Assembly (NCBI RefSeq): GCF_005937985.2
Contig: NZ_CP042172.1
Span: 744,001 to 808,000 of the forward strand
Reading direction: 5' to 3'
Source of the DNA: Arthrobacter sp. KBS0702
GTDB lineage: Bacteria; Actinomycetota; Actinomycetes; Actinomycetales; Micrococcaceae
DNA: 64,000 bases
Shown: piece by piece, positions 41,420 through 49,453 of the stretch
How the letters are laid out: each line of letters starts with the position of its first letter
How positions within the stretch are numbered: position 1 is the first letter of the stretch
Notes under the pieces: generated by a model
What the model was told of the DNA's origin: nothing
The model's input: only the letters and a program-made list of their open reading frames with translations
Database searches by the model: none
Translations under genes and position numbers: made by a program

Positions 41420-41917
41420 CTAGGACGCTGGACCGCGGCGGCGGCGGCCCGCCAGATAGGTTCCGGCCGTGACGGCCGCCGGAACGGCCAGGAATACTCC
41501 GGCCCCTGCTACGCCACTGGCGACGCCCCCAACCGCGAAGTATCCGGTCAGGCCGATCCACCAGAACAGCACCGCTGCGAACGCACTGACGACGAGTATG
41601 GCATCGCGGGTCCCCCGACGGCTGCCCACCGGGAGGCGGCGAGTCCGGAGAGTCCTCAAGCGGGTTGGGGCTGCGGGTGACGAGGCGGTACGTCGGGCGC
41701 GACGTGCGAGGAAGTAGGTTCCGGCGGTTGCCAGCGCTGGTACTGCGACAAAGACAGCCAGCCCGCCGCCCCCACTGGCCGGGGCGCCGACGGTGAAATA
41801 TCCCGTCAGGCCGATCCACCAGAACAGCACAGCCGCGAACCCACAAATGATCTCGGGTGCGTGGCCCAGACCGGAACGGTACGTAGGACGAGAACTGGAA
41901 TTACTGATCCCCGTCAT
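41420..41917 (-). CDS. Membrane protein with two tandem near-identical repeats
   Basis: A 165-aa protein with an internal duplication. Repeat 1 (about residues 25-75) and repeat 2 (about 110-160) both begin FAAVLFWWIGLTGYF and end with AGTY followed by a basic cluster (FLARRARR and LAGRRRRG). The residues between them are Arg/Pro-rich. Each repeat has two hydrophobic segments, so four membrane helices are likely. The ATG at 41917 has AAGGGGAAC upstream; an earlier start at 41998 is less likely. I do not recognise the family. The duplication is visible at DNA level too, as a 26-base identical block (41547-41572 and 41805-41830). Confidence 0.75.
   Translation of the reverse strand: MTGISNSSSRPTYRSGLGHAPEIICGFAAVLFWWIGLTGYFTVGAPASGGGGLAVFVAVPALATAGTYFLARRARRTASSPAAPTRLRTLRTRRLPVGSRRGTRDAILVVSAFAAVLFWWIGLTGYFAVGGVASGVAGAGVFLAVPAAVTAGTYLAGRRRRGPAS
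41547..41830. repeat. Direct repeat inside the duplicated membrane-protein gene
   Basis: A 26-base exact direct repeat (start GTCAGGCCGATCCACCAG) lies at 41547-41572 and 41805-41830, 258 bases apart, within longer diverged copies. It marks a recent or conserved intragenic duplication. Confidence 0.85.
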
Positions 41918-42103
41918 GGAGTTCCCCTTCTGAATAGTTCCCCCGATGGCCACGTACTCGTCATCACAACACGGATCTGCAACTTTGATAAGACCCATTG
42001 GCTAAGCATTGGAAGGCGCTCCGTCGTAGGCCTCTTGGCGTCCAGAGTTAGAGCATGATCGGCGTCGAAAGGACGGAACTGCTTGCGGGCTGCTTCTTGC
42101 GTT

Positions 42104-43518
42104 TCAGCAGCGAAAGTAGTGGTTTCGTCGGGGGGTTTGTTGGGGGTCGAGGTGGGGTGGCGGGATGAACCAGGGGATGCCGTTGCGGGGGTGGATGGTC
42201 CATTGTTCTTTGTGGATCGTGTGGTGATGGTGGGAACAAAGGAGTGTTCCGTTGTCGGTGCTGGTGGTGCCGCCGTGGGCCCAGTAGTCGATGTGGTGGG
42301 CTTCGCACCAGGGTGCGGGGATGGTGCAGCCGGGGAAGGCGCAGCCTTGGTCGCGGGCGGTGAGGGCTTTGCGGATGTGCGGCGGGAAGATGCGGCTGGT
42401 GCGGCCGATGTCCAGGACCCGGCCCCGGGAGCCGAGGAGGACGGGGATGATGTCGGCGTCGCAGGCGATTTTGCGGATGGTGGCGGCGGTGACAGGTCCG
42501 GTGAACGCCATTGTCCCGGTGCCGGCGAACCCGAACGGGCCGGTGCCCGGGATTTGTCCGGCCGGGTTCGCGTAGGTGTTGGCGTTGTCGGTCCGGCCGG
42601 GGCCGTCGGCCTCTACGGTGTCGGTCAGCCGGCCGAGCCGTCCGCCTCCGTGCCCGCACGTTCGTCCGCGGCGGTGTCGCCGCCGCCGGGCGCCGCGCTC
42701 TCGCCGCCGCCGTCGGCCCCGCCGGCTCCGGCCGCGGTGGTGCGGGGGTTGGTGGCGGTGTTCATCACGGTGAGGAGGTGTTCGAATTGTTCGGTGGTGG
42801 CGAAGATTTCCAGGTGCTGCAGGCCGTGGCGGGGCCGGCGGATGAAGGCGCCCTGGAGTTGGCGGAGGAGTTCTTCGGTGGGTTCGGCGCCGTCCTGGTC
42901 GATCGCGTCCACCCAGCGCTTCGCGATCCGGGCTAGGAAGTCCGGATCGTGCTCGGCCGCGGGGCGGGTCAGGGCGTGTTCCATCCGGGCGCCGGTCTCC
43001 GCGTCACAGAAGGGCCGGACCCGGACCAGCGCCTGGCTGATGATCGTTGCGGAGCGGGACGGCACGGACCCTGCGGCTACGGCCGCGGCGAGTTCCTCCC
43101 GCACGGGCGGGAGAGGCTGGCCGGTCATCCCGGTGCGGAGCAGCACGTCCCCGGCCAGGGACAGGCGCCGGTGGGCCTCGGCGGCGCTGATCTGCAAACG
43201 GTCCCGCAGGAAGTCCCCGGTCTTGCGGTAGCCGTCGTCGGCCACCGGGGCGCCGTCGTTGGCGGCTTCCTTGCGGCTGCGGTCCACCGCGCCGGCGGCC
43301 ACCAACTGCAAGTACTCCAGGGCCCGGGAGATTTCCTCGACCTGGCCCGCGAACCCCGACGCCTCGCCGAACCCGAACAGCGCCGCATCCTGCGCCGCCG
43401 TCGCACTCAACCGCTGGAGCCGGCTGAGGAGGTCTTCGAGTTCCAGTGCGTAGCCGCGGCGGTCATCATCGTCCGGCCGAATGACCGGAGCTAAGGTGAC
43501 CGCTGCACTGGTTCCCAT
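42104..43518 (-). pseudogene. Broken DUF222/HNH endonuclease-type gene
   Basis: The DUF222 half (43518-42625) is in one frame: it starts MGTSAAVTLAPVIRPDD, has ELEDLLSRLQRL and ends ERAGTEADGSAG plus a stop. The HNH half is in a different frame: it can be read from GRLTDTVEADGPG through ATG 42511 to 42104 and contains RDQGCAFPGCTIPAPWCEAHHIDYWAHGGTT and LCSHHHHTIH. Intact members are single ORFs in which a conserved segment joins the halves. That segment appears absent around 42600-42690, so an out-of-frame deletion or frameshift is likely. A start for a separate HNH protein is possible but has no clear ribosome-binding site. Confidence 0.7.
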
Positions 43519-43695
43519 GAATCAATCCAACCAGGGACCTACGACATTATTCGCGGCAGCAGAACAGCCTGCGGCAGGCTCATCATGCAGGCGCGGGAGC
43601 AGCCGGCCGGTGATACTGGCCGGACGAGTGATGAGAGCTGCACCGATTCCCATGAACCAATTCAACCGCGGGGGCAGACATTATTGGTGGCAACC
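43503..43695. repeat. Diverged direct repeat of the DUF222 5' region
   Basis: The bases spanning the DUF222 start codon (about 43503-43562) recur in diverged form at about 43640-43695. Both copies contain TTCCCATGAA.CAAT.CAACC and GACATTATT (dots mark differences). This suggests duplication of the gene's 5' end and promoter. Confidence 0.6.
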
Positions 43696-43748
43696 GGACC
43701 GGCCGACGCCACATCACCAGCACCGGAATGGGCGCTGAGTCCACCGGC

Positions 43749-44483
43749 TCAGCGCCCGCCGCCAAGCACCCGCGGCCGGCCGAACTGCGTCCTGACGCCC
43801 GACGAGAACAACGCCGACTCGGGCGGCCCGGAAACCTCGATGCCCGCCGCTGCGATGAGCTGGTCCTCCAGCACCGTCACCCGAGCCCGGAACAACGGCC
43901 ACGGGCCATGGGCATTCGGAACGTAGAGCGTTTTGCCGCGGAAACGGGTATGCAAACCAAACCGTGCGGTGAGGTGGACGGACAGCGGGTCCCCGGCTTC
44001 GACGTCGAACTCCGGGACCACCGCGAAATCGCTCCGCGCACCGCCCCGAAAACGCCGTACCGAGTATCCGGTGGACGGGTCTGCCCGGTTGGCCGCCCGG
44101 AAGCGGTCAAGGGACCACACGTACGGGATGCCAGCCGCCCGCGCCGCCAGAACCACCGCCAGCCGCGAGGCGTCCAGGCTGAGGAAGACGACGCCCCTGG
44201 TGCCGTCCGGCTCCCGGGAGTAGAGCCGCACATTGATCTCGTTGAAGCTGCCGAAGTAGGGAACCCCCGGGCCGTTGCCCAAACCGGCGCCCCGCATGCG
44301 GAAGCCGATGAGTCCCACCCAAGCTGATCCGTCGAACTCGTCCGCGACCACGCCGCGGGGCATGAACGCCGCCGCAACGGCCCTAGGGATGCGCCAGTGC
44401 AGAAACACGGCATCTGTCCATCGCTGGCCCATGATGACCGGCCTGGGCAACTCCGGCGCCTCCGGCCACGGATCCGGCTTCAC
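43749..44483 (-). CDS. DUF2071 (YqjF-like) protein
   Basis: A 244-aa DUF2071 protein. Its start is a GTG (VKPDPWPEAPELPRPVIMGQRW) whose first base is the last base of the upstream gene's TAG, so translation is coupled. Typical motifs include FLHWRIPRAVAAAFMPRGV, SAWVGLIGFRMRG, YFGSFNEINVRLYSREPDG and RGVVFLSLDASR. The fold is that of acetoacetate decarboxylase-like barrels, but the catalytic lysine of that enzyme family is not confirmed here. The function is unknown. The next gene upstream encodes an isocitrate-lyase/PEP-mutase-family enzyme, which may act in the same pathway. Confidence 0.85.
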   Translation of the reverse strand: MKPDPWPEAPELPRPVIMGQRWTDAVFLHWRIPRAVAAAFMPRGVVADEFDGSAWVGLIGFRMRGAGLGNGPGVPYFGSFNEINVRLYSREPDGTRGVVFLSLDASRLAVVLAARAAGIPYVWSLDRFRAANRADPSTGYSVRRFRGGARSDFAVVPEFDVEAGDPLSVHLTARFGLHTRFRGKTLYVPNAHGPWPLFRARVTVLEDQLIAAAGIEVSGPPESALFSSGVRTQFGRPRVLGGGR

Positions 44484-45262
44484 TAGTTCAGGACCCTCGT
44501 AGCCTCCGGAAGCGCTCCGCCGGCCAGCAGCGCCGCCGCGGTATCGGCCAGGGCAGTCAGCGCAACACGCTGGGTCCACGGGCCATACGAGATGCGGGCC
44601 ACGCCGAGTTCCTGGAGTCGGGCCGGAGCAAGCGATCCAGGCACGTTAATGACAGACACCTTGTTCCACCCGATGCCGTCCACCAGCGCCTTGACGGTGG
44701 CTTCGTCCAGCAGGCCAGGCACAAACACCGTGGTTGCGCCGGCGTCGAGGAAGGCCCGGCCGCGCTCAACTGCGTCGGCGAGCACCGTGCCGGGGTCCCG
44801 GTCCTTGCCTTTGAGGAACGCGTCCGTGCGGGCGTTGAGGACAAAGTCGATGCCCTCGGCCTCGGCCGCCCGCACCACGGAACTCATCTGGTTGACCGCG
44901 TCGGCGAGGGGGCGCATCTGGTCCTCGATGTTGGCGCCGACAATGCCGACGCCGATCGCCTTGCGTACCGCCTCGCCAGGCTCCCCGTAGCCCGACTCCA
45001 AGTCGGCGCTGACCGGAAGGGACGTCGCGGCGGCGATGCGGCCGACGGCGCTGATCATCTCGTCCAAGGGGATCTTCTCGCCGTCTTCATAGCCCAGCGA
45101 GGCGGCGATGGAGTGGCTGGCCGTGGCCAAAGCTGTGGTGCCCGGGACCTCAGCGACTACCTTTGCGGTGATCGAATCCCATACGTTGATGACCTGAAGG
45201 ATCTCTGGGGCTCGGTGCAGACTCAGCAGTTCGGTGGCTTTGGACGCAAGGGAATTAGTCAT
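44483..45262 (-). CDS. Isocitrate lyase/phosphoenolpyruvate mutase-family enzyme
   Basis: A 259-aa member of the PEP mutase/isocitrate lyase superfamily. VINVWDSITAKVVAEVPGTTALATASHSIAASLGY forms the first strands. PVSADLESGYGE carries the metal-binding D-x-E motif, ANIEDQM follows, and FVLNARTDAFL is a further strand. The characteristic KKCGH-type lyase loop is absent, so it is the short 'PEPM-like' group whose reactions include C-C or C-P lyase and carboxyvinyl chemistry. The substrate is unknown. It precedes and is coupled to a DUF2071 protein. Confidence 0.88.
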   Translation of the reverse strand: MTNSLASKATELLSLHRAPEILQVINVWDSITAKVVAEVPGTTALATASHSIAASLGYEDGEKIPLDEMISAVGRIAAATSLPVSADLESGYGEPGEAVRKAIGVGIVGANIEDQMRPLADAVNQMSSVVRAAEAEGIDFVLNARTDAFLKGKDRDPGTVLADAVERGRAFLDAGATTVFVPGLLDEATVKALVDGIGWNKVSVINVPGSLAPARLQELGVARISYGPWTQRVALTALADTAAALLAGGALPEATRVLN

Positions 45263-45324
45263 TTCGCGAGCCTAGCCGGAGGCACCGAGTGTCGAAAAGG
45301 GTTATCCGCTCTCGGGGGAACCAG

Positions 45325-45714
45325 TCAGCTGGCCGTCGACGCCGTTTGGGTGTTCGCGGGCTGCTTCTGCCAGGGCCAGCGGCCGGTGATTTCAAGCTCG
45401 AGGGAGAAGCTGAGGAAGGTCCGGATCAGCACGATGATTGCCAGCACGCCGACACTCTCGAAAGTCGGCGTGACGGCGACGGTCCGGATGATGTCGGCAG
45501 CCACGAGCAGTTCCAGGCCCAGCAGGATGGAGCGGCCCAGCAATTGCCGGTAGGAACGGTAGACCGAGAGCGGTTCGGCGCCGGCGGGAAGTTGCCGCGG
45601 CTGGAATCCCCGCAGGGCCATCGGCAGCGACACGAGGGCTCCGATGACCATCACGGCGACGCCGGCGAAGTCCATGAACCGGCCAACCGTCTCAATAATG
45701 TGCTGAAAATCCAT
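45325..45714 (-). CDS. DUF1622 membrane protein
   Basis: A 129-aa protein with three hydrophobic segments (FAGVAVMVIGALVSLPMAL, a middle one around LLGLELLVAADIIRTVAV, and VGVLAIIVLIRTFLSFSLELEITG). The last segment ending in ELEITGRWPW is the DUF1622 pattern. Function is unknown; related proteins are inner-membrane. The Thr/Ser-rich C-terminus (PANTQTASTAS) is hydrophilic. It is transcribed in the same direction as the upstream epimerase gene, 54 bases apart. Confidence 0.82.
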   Translation of the reverse strand: MDFQHIIETVGRFMDFAGVAVMVIGALVSLPMALRGFQPRQLPAGAEPLSVYRSYRQLLGRSILLGLELLVAADIIRTVAVTPTFESVGVLAIIVLIRTFLSFSLELEITGRWPWQKQPANTQTASTAS

Positions 45715-45768
45715 GCTGCCCCTCGGAGGAATTGGGTGTTTTGCTCGTGGTTTGCGGTCGTCGGTACG

Positions 45769-46674
45769 TCAGGGATGCCGCACGCCGACGCCCGCCAGGA
45801 TGGCTCGGTAGCCCTCGCGGAAGCTCGGATACTCAAACTCGAAGCCGATGCCCCGCAGGAGCGCGTTGCTGACCCGTTTGTTCCCGCCCCGCGACGGCTC
45901 GCCGCCGCCCGAGGCGCCGCCGGCTCCGGTCTCGGTGCTCGACGCCGGCTCCGCCGGTGCGGGCTCCGGCAGCCCCAGTTCGGCGGCGAGGAAGCGCAAC
46001 ACCACACCAAGTTCGGCCGGTTCGTTATCCACTCCCAGGTACAAGGGCGCCGGCTCGGCATCCATCGTGCACAGCTGGACGATCGCGGCGGCGGCATCGT
46101 CGCGATGGATGCGGTTGGTAAAGCGGGACTCCGCCGGGACGGTGGCCCTCCCGCCGCGTACCTGCTCGATCAGCCGGGCCCGGCCCGGCCCGTAAATGCC
46201 GCCCAGACGCAACACCACAGGCGCCACGCCTGTGCCGCGCAGGCGGCTGTAGAGCAGTTCCTCGGCCTCGCGGATGATGCGGCCGGAGAATCCGCCGGGA
46301 TTCGGCGTCGTTGTCTCGTCCACCCAGCCGCCGTCGGCGTCACCGTACACCGCGGTGGAGGAAACGAACAGCACCCGGCGGACCGGTGCCCCGGAGGACG
46401 CCACGGCGTCGAGCACGTGCGCCAGGCCGTCCACGTAGGCGGCCCGGTACGCCTCCTCGGTGGGGGAATCAGCCGCAATGGCGACGACGACGGCGGTGGT
46501 GTCCGCCGGGACCGGCGGCAGTTCGCCGCGGCTCAGGTCAGCCGCGGCGCCCTCGATGGCCGGCGGCAGCTTCTCCGGCGAGCGTCGCCAGCCCACCACG
46601 CGGTGGCCGGCCGCGGCAAAGCGCAGGCCGGCCTCGGTTCCCAAGTCGCCGCAACCGGCCAGCAGTACAGTCAT
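45769..46674 (-). CDS. NAD(P)-dependent epimerase/dehydratase-like SDR (YeeZ-like)
   Basis: A 301-aa extended SDR. The N-terminal LLAGCGDLGTEAGLRFAAAGHRVVGWRR provides the dinucleotide-binding glycine motif (GxGxxG variant GCGDLG). FVSSTAVYGD supplies the SDR serine/tyrosine region, and LRLGGIYGPGR is the lower-fold motif. The middle Glu/Gly-rich stretch (GAGGASGGGEPSRGGNKRVSN) is an extra loop. Members include YeeZ and nucleotide-sugar epimerases; the substrate is unknown. It is followed by the DUF1622 gene. Confidence 0.85.
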   Translation of the reverse strand: MTVLLAGCGDLGTEAGLRFAAAGHRVVGWRRSPEKLPPAIEGAAADLSRGELPPVPADTTAVVVAIAADSPTEEAYRAAYVDGLAHVLDAVASSGAPVRRVLFVSSTAVYGDADGGWVDETTTPNPGGFSGRIIREAEELLYSRLRGTGVAPVVLRLGGIYGPGRARLIEQVRGGRATVPAESRFTNRIHRDDAAAAIVQLCTMDAEPAPLYLGVDNEPAELGVVLRFLAAELGLPEPAPAEPASSTETGAGGASGGGEPSRGGNKRVSNALLRGIGFEFEYPSFREGYRAILAGVGVRHP

Positions 46675-46725
46675 ACCCGCCAGTCTGCCAGCAAACGGGA
46701 CACAGCGTGGCGAGCGGGGAAACCG

Positions 46726-47595
46726 CTAACGAGCCGGCACTGTCTGGGTGATAGCAGGGGAGGGCCGGGGAGACGACGGAACCGCCGGCCGGTAACTGGA
46801 GAAAACGTTGATCAACATGGACGCCACGACTATCAAGAAGACAATCTGCACTAGCGCCAGGACGCAGCTCGGCCGCTTCTTCCGGCCGCGGGTTCTGCGG
46901 CTTTTGGCGGCCGGGGCAGGCCGCGACCGCCATTGCCGAAGGGTCTCAGAGGCAGCATCTCCCCGTTGGATCTGTCCGGCGGTGAACTGCGCCGTGGTGA
47001 GGAGCCGGGGACTGGTGGTTCCACCGAGTAGTTGTTGCAAATGACCATGGATCGTGGGAACCAACGCCGGATCCAGAACGGCGGGCAGGCTGGCGATGGC
47101 CCGGGTAAGCGTGTTCAGACCCTCGATCCTTATGCGGCTGGTTGTCGTGCCGCGGAGCTCCGGTTGGCCTACCAGGCAGATCCACCCTTGAACAAGTCGC
47201 CGGTGGTTCGGCTCCAGAAGCGCCGCAACGGCCGAGGCTTGCTGGAGTACACCTTCAATTTCAGGGTCCCTGCTGTATCCGTTTTGCCGGAGGTTGCCCT
47301 CCCAGAGGCGGACCTCACCACTCCAGTGTTTGGCATCCACAATCACGATTCCGCCAGGGCCGACGAGAACGTGGTCCAGGTTGGCTTTCGGCCGTCCCGG
47401 CCAGTGAACGTCGTGAAGGGCCAGCCAGCCGTAGGGTTCGAGCGCCAGCAATTTCTCGGCAACCATTGCTTCGCCGGCCGCGCCCGCAGCCCAGGCGTGG
47501 ACATTGCGCTCCGCGCGTTCCAACTCCCGGCGCAGTCGCGTGACGCGTTCTGCGGCTAGGCGAGACTGTTCGGCAGCTCCGTCTCCTGCGGCCAT
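46726..47595 (-). CDS. NERD-domain protein with C-terminal membrane helix
   Basis: A 289-aa protein. The first 60 residues are charged and predicted helical (RLAAERVTRLRRELERAERNVHAWAAGAAGEAMVAEK). Residues about 55-170 are a NERD (nuclease-related) domain: VHWPGRPKANLDHVLVGPGGIVIVDAKHWSGEV carries the D-x-K-like core DAKHWSG. The rest is a basic stretch (RRTRGRKKRPSC) and a single helix (VLALVQIVFLIVVASMLINVF). NERD domains resemble restriction-type nucleases and are often linked to helicases or kinases; this one is membrane-tethered. The ATG at 47595 has GGGGGAAG upstream; 47625 is an alternative. Confidence 0.85.
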   Translation of the reverse strand: MAAGDGAAEQSRLAAERVTRLRRELERAERNVHAWAAGAAGEAMVAEKLLALEPYGWLALHDVHWPGRPKANLDHVLVGPGGIVIVDAKHWSGEVRLWEGNLRQNGYSRDPEIEGVLQQASAVAALLEPNHRRLVQGWICLVGQPELRGTTTSRIRIEGLNTLTRAIASLPAVLDPALVPTIHGHLQQLLGGTTSPRLLTTAQFTAGQIQRGDAASETLRQWRSRPAPAAKSRRTRGRKKRPSCVLALVQIVFLIVVASMLINVFSSYRPAVPSSPRPSPAITQTVPAR

Positions 47596-47756
47596 GACTT
47601 CCCCCAAGTAGCTCTGGCGTGGCACCGTCGCACCGGAGTGGTGAGGCGGTGGCTGTCACCCTATGCCAAAGAGGGTCGCTTGCCCAGAGTTTGGGAAGTA
47701 GCCGCCGGAGGGGGTGCGGTGGGCAGTGGCGCCCCGCTCGCGGGTTTCGTTCGGGC

Positions 47757-47776
47757 TCGACGTTTGGAAACGTCGA
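47757..47776. repeat. Short perfect hairpin between two minus-strand genes
   Basis: TCGACGTTT (47757-47765) pairs with AAACGTCGA (47768-47776) over two bases, in the gap 47596-47817. It may be a terminator or an operator. I see no other structure in this interval. Confidence 0.4.
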
Positions 47777-47817
47777 CGGCGGACGGAACCATCGAGCCGG
47801 GGAGGCGCCCGCCCCGG

Positions 47818-48723
47818 CTACCGCGCAGCGATGGGGAAGAAGACCCGCGGATCCTGCAGGAGTGCCGGGTAGTCGAAGTCCCGGCGCGCAACGATCTCGT
47901 TGACCTGGAAGTTGCGTGCAAACACGCCGTCGACCGTGATCGGACGGCCCTGGACCTCACCGACGGCGAAGGACTGGCCGCCGTCGAACGGGATGGCCAC
48001 CACGGACTTCCCCGGCAGGGTGGTGAAGGCCTCCTCCTGCGCCTGGCGCTTGCGGGTGGGCTTCTTCACGAGCGGCTTGGCCGGGCGCTTGCGGGCGTTC
48101 TTGTCCGGCCGGCGCGACCCATTGTCCGCGTAGACGAACTCGTAGTCGTCATCGCCGGCGGCGGGAGCGGCGGAGCCGCGGACCGGCGGCAGGCTGATGG
48201 TGGCCAGGCGTTGCGGGTCGGTGTCGCCCAGCGGCAGGCGGAGGACCCACATGCGGTCGCCGGCGGGGTCTTCCGGCAGCAGTTCGTGCTTGGGCTCGGG
48301 CCAGACGTACTCCAGGTCCGGGTCCGTGCCCGGGAACACCTCGGTGTAGAACTTCGGGTCCTTGGCCAGCAGCCGGGAGCGGTGGCTGAGGTGGAAGTCC
48401 GGGTTCCCCAGCCAGTACGGCATAGGGATCTTGGCGGCGTAGTCCGGGTGGGCCGCCTGCGGCGCGAACTCCATGATCTTGTCGCGGGTGGTGTCTTCGC
48501 CGCCGCGGGCGGTCCACTCGTCCACCATGGCCAGGCCGTACATCGTCAGCGCCGGCACGTGGCCCATCCACATCCGGACAGCCGGGTGGGACTGCCAGCC
48601 GTACTCGGGAATCACCAGCGCGCGCAGCATTTGCAGCGCTTCGACGCGCTGCTTGCCGAGCCGCGCGGGATCAAGGGCCGCTGCGCTCTGCTGGAAATCG
48701 GGGAAGGGGAGGAAAGTCTGCAT
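47818..48723 (-). CDS. MSMEG_6728-family protein (pyrimidine-dimer glycosylase-like fold)
   Basis: A 301-aa protein. The N-terminal MQTFLPFPDFQQSAAALDPARLGKQRVEALQMLRAL and YGWQSHPAVRMWMGHVPALTMYGLAM are the family signature. Actinobacterial members are annotated as MSMEG_6728 family and resemble pyrimidine-dimer glycosylase proteins. A charged linker (RRPDKNARKRPAKPLVKKPTRKR) follows, then a C-terminal SH3-like segment (GKSVVAIPFDGGQSFAVGEVQGRPITVDG). ATG 48723 has GGAG 2-5 bases upstream and is preferred over 48750. Catalytic activity is unproven. Confidence 0.82.
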   Translation of the reverse strand: MQTFLPFPDFQQSAAALDPARLGKQRVEALQMLRALVIPEYGWQSHPAVRMWMGHVPALTMYGLAMVDEWTARGGEDTTRDKIMEFAPQAAHPDYAAKIPMPYWLGNPDFHLSHRSRLLAKDPKFYTEVFPGTDPDLEYVWPEPKHELLPEDPAGDRMWVLRLPLGDTDPQRLATISLPPVRGSAAPAAGDDDYEFVYADNGSRRPDKNARKRPAKPLVKKPTRKRQAQEEAFTTLPGKSVVAIPFDGGQSFAVGEVQGRPITVDGVFARNFQVNEIVARRDFDYPALLQDPRVFFPIAAR

Positions 48724-48868
48724 CTCTCCAGTTTGGGGCCACAGGGCCACATCACCAATTGCTGGGCGTCCCAGGTGAGCGTGTTCACATCGCGGATACG
48801 TACAGACAGTTCCCAGACCGGGGATCTATCATTTACGGCAACCACCCCAGCCGCACGGAAGACCCGCC

Positions 48869-49441
48869 ATGACCCCTAAATCAACGGCGCCCTTTGCGCC
48901 AAAGTACGGACAAATGCTCGGCCCGGAAGCCAACGGAATCCTGGTCCTTGAGGAATTCACCCTTGACCCGGCCGAGGCCCGCAAGGAACAGCACGGATTC
49001 CGCGCCGCCCTCGCCTCGGTCGCCCTGACCATGCGCCGCCTGCTCGCGTTCCGGCTCCTCATCGCCCTCGTCGCCATCGCTAACCTGCCGCTCTTCCTGC
49101 TCTCCAGCGGCTGGGAAATCTATGCGATCTCGCTCGCCGTCGTGGTGGCCGTCCACGCGGCCGTGTCCTGGCTCAACCGGCACGAACCGCGGCTGCGCCA
49201 GCGCCGGCTGCTCGAGCTGCACCTGCACCGCGAACGCAGCGCCAACTACCGCAAGGTCCGCGACGCGGTGAAGTACGTCATCGACACCCCGGCCCGGATG
49301 AACGAACAGCTCTACCTGGAACTCCTCGCCGCCAAGCGCGTCGCCCTGCACCTCGCCCAGGGCACCGTGGCCCTGCTGGACACCAGCGACGACGCCGCGT
49401 GGAAGGTCCGCATCATCCGCGAACTGCCCAAAACCGTCTGA
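48869..49441 (+). CDS. Membrane protein of unknown function
   Basis: A 190-aa protein with an acidic N-terminal part (MTPKSTAPFAPKYGQML), two hydrophobic segments (RLLIALVAIANLPLFLLSSG and EIYAISLAVVVAVHAAVSWL), and an amphipathic Arg/Leu/Glu-rich C-terminal helix (RLLELHLHRERSANYRKVRDAVKYVI). It has no signal peptide. TATCAT near 48826 may be part of its promoter, and GGAAGA lies 7 bases before the ATG. A strong terminator follows at 49464. I do not recognise the family. Confidence 0.7.
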   Translation: MTPKSTAPFAPKYGQMLGPEANGILVLEEFTLDPAEARKEQHGFRAALASVALTMRRLLAFRLLIALVAIANLPLFLLSSGWEIYAISLAVVVAVHAAVSWLNRHEPRLRQRRLLELHLHRERSANYRKVRDAVKYVIDTPARMNEQLYLELLAAKRVALHLAQGTVALLDTSDDAAWKVRIIRELPKTV

Positions 49442-49453
49442 CGCGTTCCGGCT

